In this document: positions 46,101 through 57,000 of the stretch, one piece after another
Layout: each line of letters starts with the position of its first letter
How positions within the stretch are numbered: the stretch's first letter is position 1
Made by a program: the position numbers and the translations under genes
The notes under the pieces: model-generated
The model's database searches: none
The model's input: the letters and a program-made list of their open reading frames with translations, nothing else
What the model was told of the DNA's origin: nothing
Assembly (NCBI RefSeq): GCF_000224145.3
Contig: NC_020167.2
Span: forward strand, 4,285,713-4,349,712
Length of the DNA: 64,000 nucleotides
From: Ciona intestinalis
Taxonomy: Eukaryota; Chordata; Ascidiacea; Phlebobranchia; Cionidae
Reading direction: 5' to 3'

Positions 46101-47650
46101 CGATTGGACAGTTGTTGGCTTGTACATTCGTGGCGTTCTGCGTTATAAAGTTGCGCTACGAACCAAACCAAATAGCAAAGTAAGTTTAATTTTTTGTATT
46201 TTGAACTGTCCTTGTTGTGACATCGGCAAATTACATATATAGTAAAGGGTGGGAGAAGATGGGACATCTTCAGAAAATAATATCGAAATGTCTGATCGTG
46301 TTTATCAATTAACATCGATTTATGGGAGTCGTGAGAAAATACGGTTTTATAATGCATTGAATTTTTGTTTAGCCTACTACTAAATTGGAAGAAAAAAAAA
46401 ATTGAAAAAGGTGTCCCATCTTTCTTCACCCTACTATATATAACCCAATTTAATTATCACTAACAGGAATCTAATAGCTTTCACTTTAAAAGGTTGGCCG
46501 CCGAAATGGCAGCTCACAGCGATGCTACCGAACTTTCAGCCAGGGAAAATGAAACAACGTTAAAATCCAAGAAAAATGGGAAAGACAATGACGCGAAAAC
46601 GAAGCTGCTTCTTCGTGATTCTTACACCGCCGAAACAGTGCTTGATAAAAGCATGGACGCAGAAAGTGCGAGTGAAAGCCAAGAAGAGCTGTTGTTAGAA
46701 GATTACGAACATCATTGTGGCGTCATCAAAGACTCTATTATGACCTCACCGTTTGGAAAGTATTTTGCGTGGACGTTAAACTTTAAACCCGGAGTGCTTC
46801 CATTTTATTCACTGATGCTCGCGACCTTCTTTGGAGCAATTTCAGCAGCAATGTTTCTGTTCGGATTTAAAAAGTTAAAGGAGGCGTGGTTTGTCTGCCT
46901 GGTCGTCATCTTCATTCTTCTTTCTAAATTCTTCCTCTTATTCATATGCATGTTCAAGCAAGACGAAACAATTAAAACGTACAAGGTATGCATGTTATTA
47001 ATAAATTAACTCATTATTATTTAACAATTGTTCTTTTTGCTTTATACGCTAAAATATGGAAGCTCCGAACTATGGCCTACTCCATACATGTATTGAGTAT
47101 GTCGGTGGCTCCGAACGTATTCCCTCGTTTTTTTATTACGCTACCTTTATGTTATACGTTTATATAAGTTTCTTTGTGGATACGTACAAAGCGTTTTTAT
47201 TTTCCAGGTTCCGTTCGTTCCATTTGTACCGTTCACTAGCATCATAATTAATATTATCTTGATGTTTAAACTGCAGCATCTAACGTGGATACGTCTGGCC
47301 ATCTGGATGTCAATTGGTAAGTTGGGTTCCGTGTTAAGTAAATTACGCGTTTCACATCAGGAGAACTTCGTTAAAATATATGTATAGTAGGTTGGGGGAA
47401 GATGAGACACCTTTTTATTCTATTTTCTCGTCCCATTAGGTAATAAACCAAAAAAAAACATTCAAAGAATTATAAAACTTCCATAGAGCGTTGTTTATTT
47501 TTTTAAACACGATCAGGTTATTTGGACATTATAAGCTAAATGTGTCCGTCTCATCCAAACTACTATATATTTATTACAATATTTACAGGACTGGTCATCT
47601 ATTTTGGGTATGGGTACAGACACAGCAAAAGCAGAAAACAAACCGATTAA
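43187..47650 (+). CDS. Cationic amino acid transporter, 14-TM SLC7 (CAT) subfamily
   Basis: Plasma-membrane or vesicular permease, by family expected to carry arginine, lysine and ornithine. Ten exons: 43187-43265, 43325-43501, 43683-43827, 44208-44419, 44700-44865, 45393-45690, 46013-46179, 46493-46985, 47208-47316, 47589-47650 (TAA); 635 residues, usual for CATs (~620-660). Signatures: SIGSMVGAGLYVLTGTVA in TM1, CYAEFAARIPVTGSAY, VIGWNVALEHAVSVSAVA, GYEVVASVTEETINPNRDVP, and a late VPFVPFVPFTSIIINII helix. A long acidic cytosolic loop (NETTLKSKKNGKDNDAKTK, SESQEELLLEDYEHHCG) follows TM10. By memory it looks closest to SLC7A4 and its relatives; SLC7A4 itself has no firmly shown transport, so the substrate is uncertain. 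Confidence 0.88.
43994..44188 (-). mobile_element. MITE-like element copy 13
   Basis: In transporter intron 3. TAGGGTGGGGGAGGTGGGAC at left, TGTCCCATCTTCCACCACCC at right, only about 20 bases before the next exon. Confidence 0.88.
45151..45276 (+). mobile_element. MITE-like element copy 14, internally deleted
   Basis: Good ends (GTAGGGTGGGGGAAGATGGG and CCATCTTCCCCCACCCTACT) with about 70 bases of core missing. Confidence 0.85.
45290..45354 (-). mobile_element. MITE-like element fragment
   Basis: Half element: GTACTACCAAATGGGACGAG, then ACATGTCCCAGCCCACTTTA. Directly follows copy 14. Confidence 0.75.
45750..45927 (-). mobile_element. MITE-like element copy 15, diverged
   Basis: In transporter intron 6. 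GGATGGGCACCTTGAACACA at left, ACCATCTTACCCCAACCCAG at right. Confidence 0.75.
46239..46440 (-). mobile_element. MITE-like element copy 16
   Basis: In transporter intron 7. AAGGGTGGGAGAAGATGGGA at left, GTGTCCCATCTTTCTTCACC at right. Confidence 0.87.
47383..47569 (+). mobile_element. MITE-like element copy 17
   Basis: In transporter intron 9. TAGTAGGTTGGGGGAAGATG at left; right end diverged (GTCCGTCTCATCCAAACTAC). Confidence 0.83.
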
Positions 47651-47865
47651 CGCAATGTGGTCCCATCAACGAAACGGTACAACATCTTTGGTTCTGCGGA
47701 CAACCAAATTTACCATAGGTTTACCTATTGATCGTCAGTACATATTTATATCATGCCCTGTTCGTCCATCGGCTGTGATCGTAAGGTGCAATATTGTATT
47801 ATATTTTGTTCTAACCCCAAATGAAGTGGATGCGGCGACACAAACATTATGGCTTTTATTTATTT

Positions 47866-47871
47866 ATTAAA
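47866..47871 (+). terminator. Possible polyadenylation signal of the transporter
   Basis: ATTAAA variant 216 bases after the stop codon, before the next MITE copy. Confidence 0.35.
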
Positions 47872-47890
47872 TTGTAATAGTACAGTATAT

Positions 47891-48086
47891 ATAGTGGGGT
47901 GGGGCAAAATGGGTCGCGATTTTGTTATCATTTCTCGTCCCATTTGGTAGTAAACAATGAATATTTACAGAAATGTGAAAAAGCGTTTCCTTGTGATCCT
48001 AAAAGAGCACTGTTAATTGTTAAAACTACTTTGGAAAAATGGGATAAGGGTGCTAATAGTATCCCATCTTCCCCCACAGTACTAGT
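47891..48086 (+). mobile_element. MITE-like element copy 18
   Basis: Between the transporter and the second tRNA. TAGTGGGGTGGGGCAAAATG at left; TATCCCATCTTCCCCCACAG at right; core diverged in the middle. Confidence 0.83.
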
Positions 48087-48346
48087 TTAATATTATTTTC
48101 GATTTAAAGACCTGGTTTATACCCGATTTAACTGGTCAAAATGTGTTTTACTGCTGATAAAAATGTTCATTTCGTCGTTAAATCAAATTGCGGATTATCT
48201 TTGTCTTAAAATCGTCTTGCATGCAAACCAAATAATTCTTCTGTATTTGTTTATTACATTTACATGCTTACTTTTAAAAATAGCGGCTTTATATTTGTTT
48301 TAATCCTTCATTGGAAAATGTAAATTAAATGGAAGTATTGACGGAG

Positions 48347-48419
48347 CACTTCGGGTGGGACTCGAACCCACAATCCTTGGCTTAGGAGGCCAATGCCTTA
48401 TCCATTAGGCCACCGAAGC
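48347..48419 (-). tRNA. tRNA-Arg (anticodon CCU), second copy
   Basis: Same body as the copy at 41629-41701, identical in D, anticodon and T arms. The acceptor stem is GCTTCGG/CCGAAGT, differing from the first copy by a compensatory C-G to T-A change at pair 3-70, so the stem is kept. Both A and B boxes are intact. Confidence 0.95.
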
Positions 48420-48932
48420 TTACTGTTTGGACAGATGACGTTGGTGCCGAATAATTACTGGACTTTTTGTATATCTGTTTATATGAAGCGGATGTAGCAC
48501 CAATCGAAATTTAAACGTATTGAAATATATAAGTTGTGTTGAGATAAACCCATACAGTTGACTCCGCTTACTACGGTACTAGAACTCCTAAAATTGCCGC
48601 GATTAGGGGCCTAGTTTTTTTTTATATAACAAGAAAACGGTAAATTGTATATATATGTTTGCCTAAACCTAGAACTTCAAAAAGTTACCGCGCCCTATTA
48701 GTTTATAATAGAAAATGTAAACATAGCATAGCGTTTCTAACAGACTACTTTATGATGCAACAATATGAGCGGATGCCGGAAATATCGAAACCGGGTATTT
48801 CCCACTAGTGATTGCAAGTCATTTCAGTACAGATTTCGATTTGTTACTTTCTCTTGTACTCACTGTACGTTTTTCGAGTCTGTTCTTTAAATTTTGCATA
48901 AGCTTTGGTTTTTTTACGTTTGTTATTACATT
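48420..48932. other. Short intergenic region before coronin 7
   Basis: About 510 bases that should contain the coronin 7 promoter. No motif stands out. Confidence 0.4.
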
Positions 48933-51900
48933 ATGCATCGATTTAAATCTTCAAAATACAAGAACGGCGTCGCAAAAGTGCCGAAGAAAGAGGTAATATA
49001 GCATACATTTTTAGACACAAATGTTTTCCCATTTGGTGCTTTACTCCTAATTTGAACGGTTCAATGTTGTTGTTGACTGTTGGAAATTGATAACTAATTT
49101 ACTTGGTATTTGTAATATATTTTTATAATATATAATTTAGGATATATATATATTTTATTTCTCGTATATCATAGGCTACTTATGTAGTGTTACCAATACA
49201 ATACATAGTATTTATGTCGTTGTTGTGTGTCTTATTCATAAAAAAAACTTTGCGTTTTAAACAAATCGCATAAGAGATTCATATGTTTATATATATTTTT
49301 GTAATTTTTATTTAAATATAAAAGGCAAAATGGTTAGCACGCCTGCCTATAACCCGGAGGTAATGGGTTCAAGGCTTGTCGCTGCCACCAGTGTGGGGTA
49401 AGTGTTCTTGAGCAAAGCTCCTAACGACAATTGCTCTAACCTAGTGGTCACTAATGGGTTGTCCAAATTATCAGCCATACATATACAAAAATGCAGAAAT
49501 CCCCCAAAATAGTTTCCCAAGTAGCATACTTGGTAACAAGTAAGCTGTAACACAAAAACCTGTGTTATAACTACTGTTCTTTTCTGACCACTAGAGAATA
49601 AAGCAAGTTACATTCATTCATACATTCCTAATCAAGTTCTTATTATTTTACATTGTTTTAAATACAGCTGTGTATCACGGATGTCTCTGTGGAAGCACCA
49701 GTGTCTTATGGGAACCATGTAAGCTGTGGAGCAAAATTCTTCGTATGCAACCTTGGGGGAGCAGGTATTTATTGTATTCATATATGATATATAGTTTATA
49801 TGAAAGTATAGGCAATTTTTGTTTTAGAATAATATGTTTGGTTATTTAACTAAAATATGGGTCAATGTAGAAACACTGTATTTGTATTTCGTAAAAAAAT
49901 ATAAGCAATATAAAAAATGATATTGAACTTCATAAATTGGTAATGTGAAAAGTAATGTAGGGGTGCCCTGGCTAAGTGGATAGGCCTCTAGGGCGGTGCC
50001 TTTAGCCAAGAACATACTGGTTTTAAGCCCAATACTGCTGTAATTGTGGGCATCTTTTTCCTTGGGCAAGACACTTAACAGCAATCTTTTAAAATCCTTG
50101 ATCCCTAGGCAATAGGTTGGCTAATTTTTTATACATTCAAAAATAACCACCTACAAAATCATGTGGTAACTTGTAAGTGTTCATGAGGTGTTTGAAATAG
50201 TTGTAACGGTTGTAACAGCTGACGTTTCACCTCCATGTCAGGCTTAATAAGGTATATTCTTTTATTCATTCATTAATTTGTTCATTCATTCATTCTTTTC
50301 TGCATCTTTTAAGTGTATAATTAAAGGGTAAGCACTCTACATTAGACAGAACAAATTCCCTACTAATATAATTTATTCAAACATGCTTGCAGGAGGTGGC
50401 AAGCTTGGTGTGTTTGGCGTGGATGATTGTGGAAGGAAGGGTCAACATCCTATGCTGGCCGCCCATGCAGGGATCATAACGGACATTGAGTTTTCACCAT
50501 TTTATCACGACACCTTTCTCTCTGCTTCTGATGACTCAACTGTAAGTTACAATCATGAGGTTTTGGAAAATGTGCCATCCGACATATATGCTAAGCAGGG
50601 TTACAGAGTTTTCGCCTATAGGATTAAAGTTTAAGTCATTCTATTTAAAAATGAGACTAACGGTGCCATTTAGGCGAAATATATATCTACAAAAATTGGT
50701 TGGGCTTGATTTTTGTCTGTTACGTTTTCATGGCATACATCCTTAAAAGTTTAAGTCATTTCTTTTTATTGAAAATTTTTCAGAGTGGGCTTAATGTTTT
50801 TAATTGGGTTTTAAATATCATATTAGTATTTTTTCATATTGATCAGTTGCTGCAGTTAAAGTAACTCCCCCCAGAATTACTGGTAAATAGTTTTTTCATA
50901 GACCAATATTATAAAGATGGCACTTTATACACTAGTCATGGAAAATCTGTATTTTTAAAATTATTTTTCAGGTTAAAATTTGGAAAATTCCTGACTCTGG
51001 CGTGATGAATTCTGGCTCTTATTCCCCTGCATCTGTTTTCAAAGGTTTTAAAAAACGCCCTGAAGTATTGCAACATCACCCGGTGGCTGAATCACTCTGT
51101 GCTTTGGCAACGGGTGGTGAGATTAAGTTATTAAACATGAAGCAAGAAGATGTGGCACTTAGTAAGTGTTTTATCTGTTATTACTATAGTATCGCACATT
51201 TCAGTTTGCCATGCTCATGTAAAAATAAATTTATTAAGTTTGGCAGCCTCGCTTTTATCTCATTCTTTTATTTAAGCAGTTTTTACCTGCAGTGTGTGTA
51301 TAACTATTGTCATTTTATTGCTAATTTCATTCTCTTCTTTGTATTAATTAACCTGATCTTTGCTACTGTATTGGAAGAGATAAATAAATTATGTTATGTA
51401 ATGTTATTAACCTGCAGATTGTGAAGTATGCAGTGACACATTACAGTCAATTGCTTGGTCTTATGATGGAAAGACAATAGCAGCAACCAGTAAAGTAAGT
51501 AGATGTAATCCCAGAGAATTAATAACAAAGTTTGAATTACCAATTACTAAAGCTGACGTTATTTAGTGAAACCTTTATTACAGTAACAAAACAAAAAGAG
51601 GACATATAGTTACGTTAAAAAAAGGTTTATAAGTTATTAAATATATTCTTTTCATTCTTTTTTCTCAGCCTATTTGGTAGTAAACAAAGATCATTCAAAG
51701 AATTATAAAACGGTATCCTAACGACTCCCATAGATCGTTGTTAATTGTTTAAAACACGATTAGGATATATGTATATCATGTGCTAAAGATGTCATGTCTT
51801 TCCCCACCCTACTATATGTGCTACTGATTCAGGCAAAATGGTATTAACCATTAAGTTACAACAATGAAATGTTGCGTGAAACCATAGTTACATTTACATG

Positions 51901-52665
51901 TCTATAATATGGCTTTGGTTATCGATAGTTTCTACATGAAAATAGTTTTGTTTTCGACTTTTTAAGGTTTAGAAACAAACTACATGAATATTATTTTATT
52001 TTGAAATATGAATATGATTTTATTTTTGACTTTTTAATCTTTAGAACAAGAAGTTATTCATAGCAGACCCAAGGGTTGGCCAACAGGTTGTTGAAACTGC
52101 TGCTCATGGAAATCACAAGGATTCGCGAGTGATTTGTCTCGGAGATTCCGAGAAATTTGCAACAACCGGATTCACTACAGTGAGTAGTTACATTGTTGTA
52201 ATGCTTCTAGTTACATTTGATTTACACAACCAAATATAACTGTTCCATCATTGTTTTACGAATAAGGAGTAAAAAAAACATAATTTTATTTATTTTTGGT
52301 TTCATGCAGTAGAGTAGAGGGTACTCCTTTTTTCACTTGGTTATTTTATACAGTTTTTAAACATGTCGCGTGTTATAATGACTGTCATTGTATTGTGACT
52401 TTATGCCTTTTTTATTTTGTGTACTACTCTGACATTTGTAACTCTAACAGAAAATAATACAACATTATTGTAATAACACTTTGCGATAGAAAGATATATT
52501 GTAAATGGCACAAAAAAGTCATAATATTCCTGTAATTCTCTACCACCTTGATTTGATAATTTAATATTTTATTAATTTTTAGTCAAGATCTAGAGAACTG
52601 AAAGCTTGGGATCCAAGAAACTTAACAAGTTGCCTTCAAACCATTGAATTTGGAACTTCTACTGG
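48933..52665 (+). CDS. CORO7: Coronin 7, first seven exons (gene continues beyond the window)
   Basis: WD-repeat protein of the tandem-propeller coronin subfamily, which acts at the Golgi and on F-actin. Exons 48933-48992, 49668-49764, 50393-50541, 50972-51161, 51418-51494, 52045-52179, 52583-52665, in phase, giving about 263 residues of a protein usually near 900-1000. The N-terminus MHRFKSSKYKNGVAKVPKKE is the basic coronin signature. WD-type motifs: AAHAGIITDIEFSPF, SASDDSTVKIWKIPD, SIAWSYDGKTIAATSKNKK, FATTGFTTSRSRELKAWDPR. The last exon ends with a GTGAGT donor in phase 2, so the gene is not complete; no matching exon follows up to 64000. An unrelated minus-strand gene begins in the presumed intron. 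Either a very long intron or an assembly break explains this. Confidence 0.87.
49325..49625 (+). mobile_element. SINE-like element with tRNA-derived head and ATTC tail
   Basis: Best copy. A-box-like TGGTTAGCACGCC and B-box-like GGGTTCAAGGC about 30 bases apart, a body with CTAATGGGTTGTCC, and a 3' tail CATTCATTCATACATTC. In coronin 7 intron 1. Confidence 0.8.
49957..50302 (+). mobile_element. SINE-like element, second type of head
   Basis: Head CCTGGCTAAGTGGATAGGCC, body CCTTGGGCAAGACACTTAAC, tail of TTCATTCATTCATT repeats. In coronin 7 intron 2. Confidence 0.75.
51645..51817 (+). mobile_element. MITE-like element copy 19, left end lost
   Basis: In a coronin 7 intron. Core from TATTTGGTAGTAAACAAAGA to GTCTTTCCCCACCCTACTAT; left terminal repeat not recognisable. 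Confidence 0.8.
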
Positions 52666-54078
52666 GTGAGTGTGTGGTTTTTCATTGCCTAAAGCTTAGG
52701 TTTATAGTTTAAATAATAATACATATAAGATTTCTATGTAAAGCTGTGAATGGTTACGACTGCTGTGAGACTAAAATTAAAACATTGTTAGAGCAAAAAC
52801 AAGTCCAAACATAAGATTAACTACATATGGAATAACTAATTAATGTTATATCAATCATGTTTATTGTGTGATGTATTTATATCCTTCTAACTACAGGTTA
52901 CTGTATAAACAAGTTTTTTTTTAAATAAAATCTTACTTTTTAAAAGGTAAAAAAATAGGGGGGGGAGGGGGGGATTTTTCAAAATTTTCAAAAGGGTCAA
53001 CGGTGTAAAAAAGCTTGCGAACTCTTGCCCTAAACATTACTGTTAATACTTGTATATTGTATAATGGCTCTTCCCGAGAAAAAAATTTTGTTGACCGCTC
53101 TTTTGACGTCCTATTTAGGTTGTCTTCATCAAAATTTGTTTAGGTTGATATTTATTTTTTGTTTAGGGTATACTATATATTACTGTTAATGTGTAGGCAG
53201 TTGGTAAGTGATCAGATTAATATTCGTGTGTCTCTGTATATTCACTAGAAATTTTGTACGAACTTGTAGGTAAGTGGTAGCAATAGAGAAAGGGACCTTA
53301 GTGTGCTTTAAGTAACTTAGTCCAATACTTCCTTATATGCGCGCAAAGTATTGGCTATTTTTTGTTACTTATTTTTCTCGTACTTTTTTATAGGCAATTT
53401 TCATATAGCTTGTCAAACTAGTCTATACAGTACTAGTATGGGGAAGGTTTTTAATAAAAAAACTGCAGAATATCAGTCATTCCGTTTTACTCGTCGTATT
53501 TTCACTTCTGCTTATTTGCATAGCTGAATTATTGATGCACAAAACGACTGTTTTTGTTCGCTCGCGGTGGAAGCCGCAGTAAGCAATTGCTTTATTGGGT
53601 TTCATATTTAAAATGCACGGGTCACGTGGCAAAGCCGCCGTAGAAATGTGACGTCATTGGCACAACGAGAACTTTTTAAGGAAAGTAAAAAAAAACAAAG
53701 AAAAAACAGATTTGGTCGTGGCAATAAAAGAAAAAAATAGCAATTCGGAAAACGCAGCAGTTTAAAGTATATTTGAACAAAGGCAGTTTCTTGTTGTTCT
53801 TCACTTGTGTTGCAATCGATTGCAATATATGTAAAGCTTATATATTGGTGACGTAAAAACAGCTACGTGTATGATATGTGGACGTGGTATATTCGTAGTG
53901 TAAAGTGCAAAGAGTGAGCGTGTATGTTGGGTTATATTATAATGTGGTGCTAAAAAGCGAGATCAAGGTACAGCCCAGTACACGAATAAACAAAAAATTC
54001 GAAAATCGAACTAAGTGAACTTTTCACAGCAGCGAGCGCCTATACAGCGTAAATAGATTAGAAATCGTGACACAACGA
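52666..54078. other. Start of the presumed coronin 7 intron
   Basis: No exon recognised. Contains a G-rich run at about 52958-52973 and the 3' flank of the vasorin-like gene, including TTTATT at 53591-53596 (AATAAA on minus), a candidate polyA signal for that gene. Composition becomes richer in G+C from about 53.5 kb onward. Confidence 0.5.
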
Positions 54079-57000
54079 TCACATGACTAAAGTGTCATGA
54101 AACGCAGGTGACATGTTCGGATCGATCATGTGACCGCTCGTGATCGCTGGACCGTAGCGGTCCAAACTTAGATGACCGACTCGCTGGTCGGGGAAACGAA
54201 CTCCGGACCCCATTTGTGTAGACGGTGTGTACCGAACCGGAGATCGCGTGATTTGCGGCACTGTGGGTTGGCTGTAACCGGTTACCAAGCCGTTTACGTG
54301 CTGCTGGTAAGCGTAGTCCGGTCCCATTGTGGTCGCGATAGGGCTGTGGTGGTAGTGGTTCACTGTTGTACAAGTTGGCCTCGGCACCAGCCCTTGGGTT
54401 TCCCCGTAGCGCGTCTCCGCGATTGTTTCTGCAGCTAAGCTGCCTGGGTGAGCTCGGTATAAGAACTCATGTCCTCGGTTAGTGTGTGGCGGGGGTTGTT
54501 GGGTTGTAGTGTACGGAATTTGGGTGCTGTACACTCCGCCGTTGCTGGGATAGGAGAGCGCGCAGTTAGGACTTGTGACGTATCGCGGCTCCTCCAGGCC
54601 ATCTTTTGGTACAGTGTGACTAACGTTCGATCCGGGCGAGTACCCGCGCTGTATTTCACCGGGTTGCGACATCGGCGCTCCGCAGACGCTTCCGCCTGAG
54701 TTACTGCTGCGTCCCAAAGAACCGTTTTTGTTTGGTGTAGATACCCGGAGCGGCTGTATTGCCCCATTCTGTGTGTGGTTATGTGGTGGGTGTTGGTATA
54801 TTTCTCCCTGCGGGGTTACCATTGATGTAGTTACTGTCGGTCTAGGAACCTGCTGCATCATCATCGGTATCATATCAGGGTCACAGATGCCGTTGGACGG
54901 TCGGCCCCGACTGTATTCTGACGGTTTTATCGAGTCGTTATTGTTCGCTTGCTTCTTCTGCTTCTTTTTGTTTTTATAGCAGACAAAAAACAAAATGGCG
55001 ACTACCAGGATCACGAATGCCCCTAACCCCGCACCGAGCGCCGGGTAAAGCAACGGAAAGTCATGTTGGGTATCTACTGAAGGATTTGTGTCGCCTGTCT
55101 GTTTTTCATCGTCGCCTGGATCGACGACTGGAGCATCGACAACAGTCGGTGGTGGAATAACTTTATTTTCTACCTTGTCCGGTTCCACATAATTTGAATC
55201 ATAATCTTTCGTCGTCTCGTCGGGAGAACCGCTCGCTGGAAGGTTTAAGGTTGTTACCTCCCCGCATAACGTGTCTGTCACGATCTTGTCCCTGCCTCCG
55301 GTACTCCGGATGATGTCCGATGAGGTGATGCAGATGTTGTACTTCTTTCCTGCCTCCAAATCGTTTACAGTGTAAGGGTGAGTGGTCGGAACGATCGTAT
55401 ATTCGTTCGGAGTCGATTTTCGACCCGCAAGGATTTCGGTGACTGTAACTTTTAGGGATCGTCCAGTACTTGGTAGAATTATCCCCACTGAGTTCGGGGT
55501 GATGGTATCACTCTGTATTATAAGATGCGGTACGTTGCCCGACGGTGCGCGTGCAGCTAGGGTTGTAGTGGTCGTGGTGGATGTGGGTGGGGTGGGTAAT
55601 GCTTTCCAATGATCACACAACATGCCTGTCCAGTGAGGAGGACACCTTTATAAAAAAAAAAACATATAAAATTTTAACAACGGGTCATTGTAGTAAGGCT
55701 GACATTTGTAAAGCGGCAACACCCGCGGTAATGAAAACATCATTAGTCTTATATCCCACCTGCAGACTGGGCGGTTTGTCGTGTTGTTGATATAACATGG
55801 GGCGCCGTTAGCACAAACTATTCCATCACATAGATCCACAGTCGGTCTGTGCGGATGGCTGGCAGTGTCTTTATCTCTGGGCGGCAAACTGGGTCCCCTG
55901 TCAAAAACAAGTCAATTAAAGGTTTGAAAATTAACCGCTAACCTATACCCCATTTAGGTTGCTTACGTTTAGTATTTACTCGGTATTTAGTCGATAAGCA
56001 GACCACATTTATCAAATCTAATCACTGTCTGAACGTTAAGTAGCAATATCCACAACAATTGAATACCTGTTGCATTTGAGGTCGTGATCGTACAAAGAGT
56101 TGAGCTTTCTGTGCTGCCACCTAACGGGAGTTGCGCACTGCACACTGTCAACGTTTATAAATGCCCCTGGTATGGCCCTGCACAAAAATAAAGAGGTTAT
56201 TTTTCGATTGCTCAGCTGCTGGACAAGTGTAAGATAAGCGTGCCGACTCATTTCACTTGTAATTCACCCGTAGCAAGGTCGGGTTTCTGCCTTCTTGAAG
56301 CCGATTTGGCTTAAAATAACGAACACGATTGTGTATCTCTGCTCACACGATTCGTTACCTTATCAGTGACAGTGAATTTGTAATACTAAATGCACGGGGA
56401 TATCGACCCCCGAAAACGCGTGTCGATTCTGAAGCACCTTTGCCGATAACGGTATTTTGAGGATAAATCGTCTTTTTGCATAAAATGCTTATCGCCGTAC
56501 CCACCTCATAATGTTTGGCAGCCAAGAGAGGTCACAGTCGCACCGCCACGGGTTCATGGAAAAGTCCGCCACGTTGAAAAGGACACCCCTTGGGATGAAG
56601 GATTCGCTAAGGGATGAGAGTCGAAGATCGTGGAGGTCCAGGACCTTGATCTTCCGCAAACTCTGGAGCAAATCCGGAGGAAGAAAGCTGATGGAGTTGC
56701 AGGAGAGGTTGAGGGAATGAAGCGAAGTCATGTTCCTGAAAATAAAGTCGCAGTTAGGATTATAAACTTCACATTATGCTTTGATTGGTTACAGCTGGTG
56801 TTCAACGGGTCGCACGCGCTAATGATGTCAAATCAATTACAGCTGCCTTGGAAGTGGATACACTCGGTCTCCACTTTGGCTTTTAATTGGTCTGCAGAAT
56901 TTTTCTCTCTTGTCGCTTTTATTGTGATATTAGTTGCTTGTAGTATAAGCAGATCGTCATGTATCAGCGTATGTTAATTAAACTTCGCCGAGCGTTTCTA

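Noticed and set aside
52958-52973. G-rich run as a possible quadruplex or regulatory element
   Set aside because: A short homopolymer-like run in poor-looking intron sequence, probably slippage or low-quality bases.
54172-55612. Plus-strand ORFs opposite the vasorin-like last exon
   Set aside because: Shadows of the real minus-strand coding exon.
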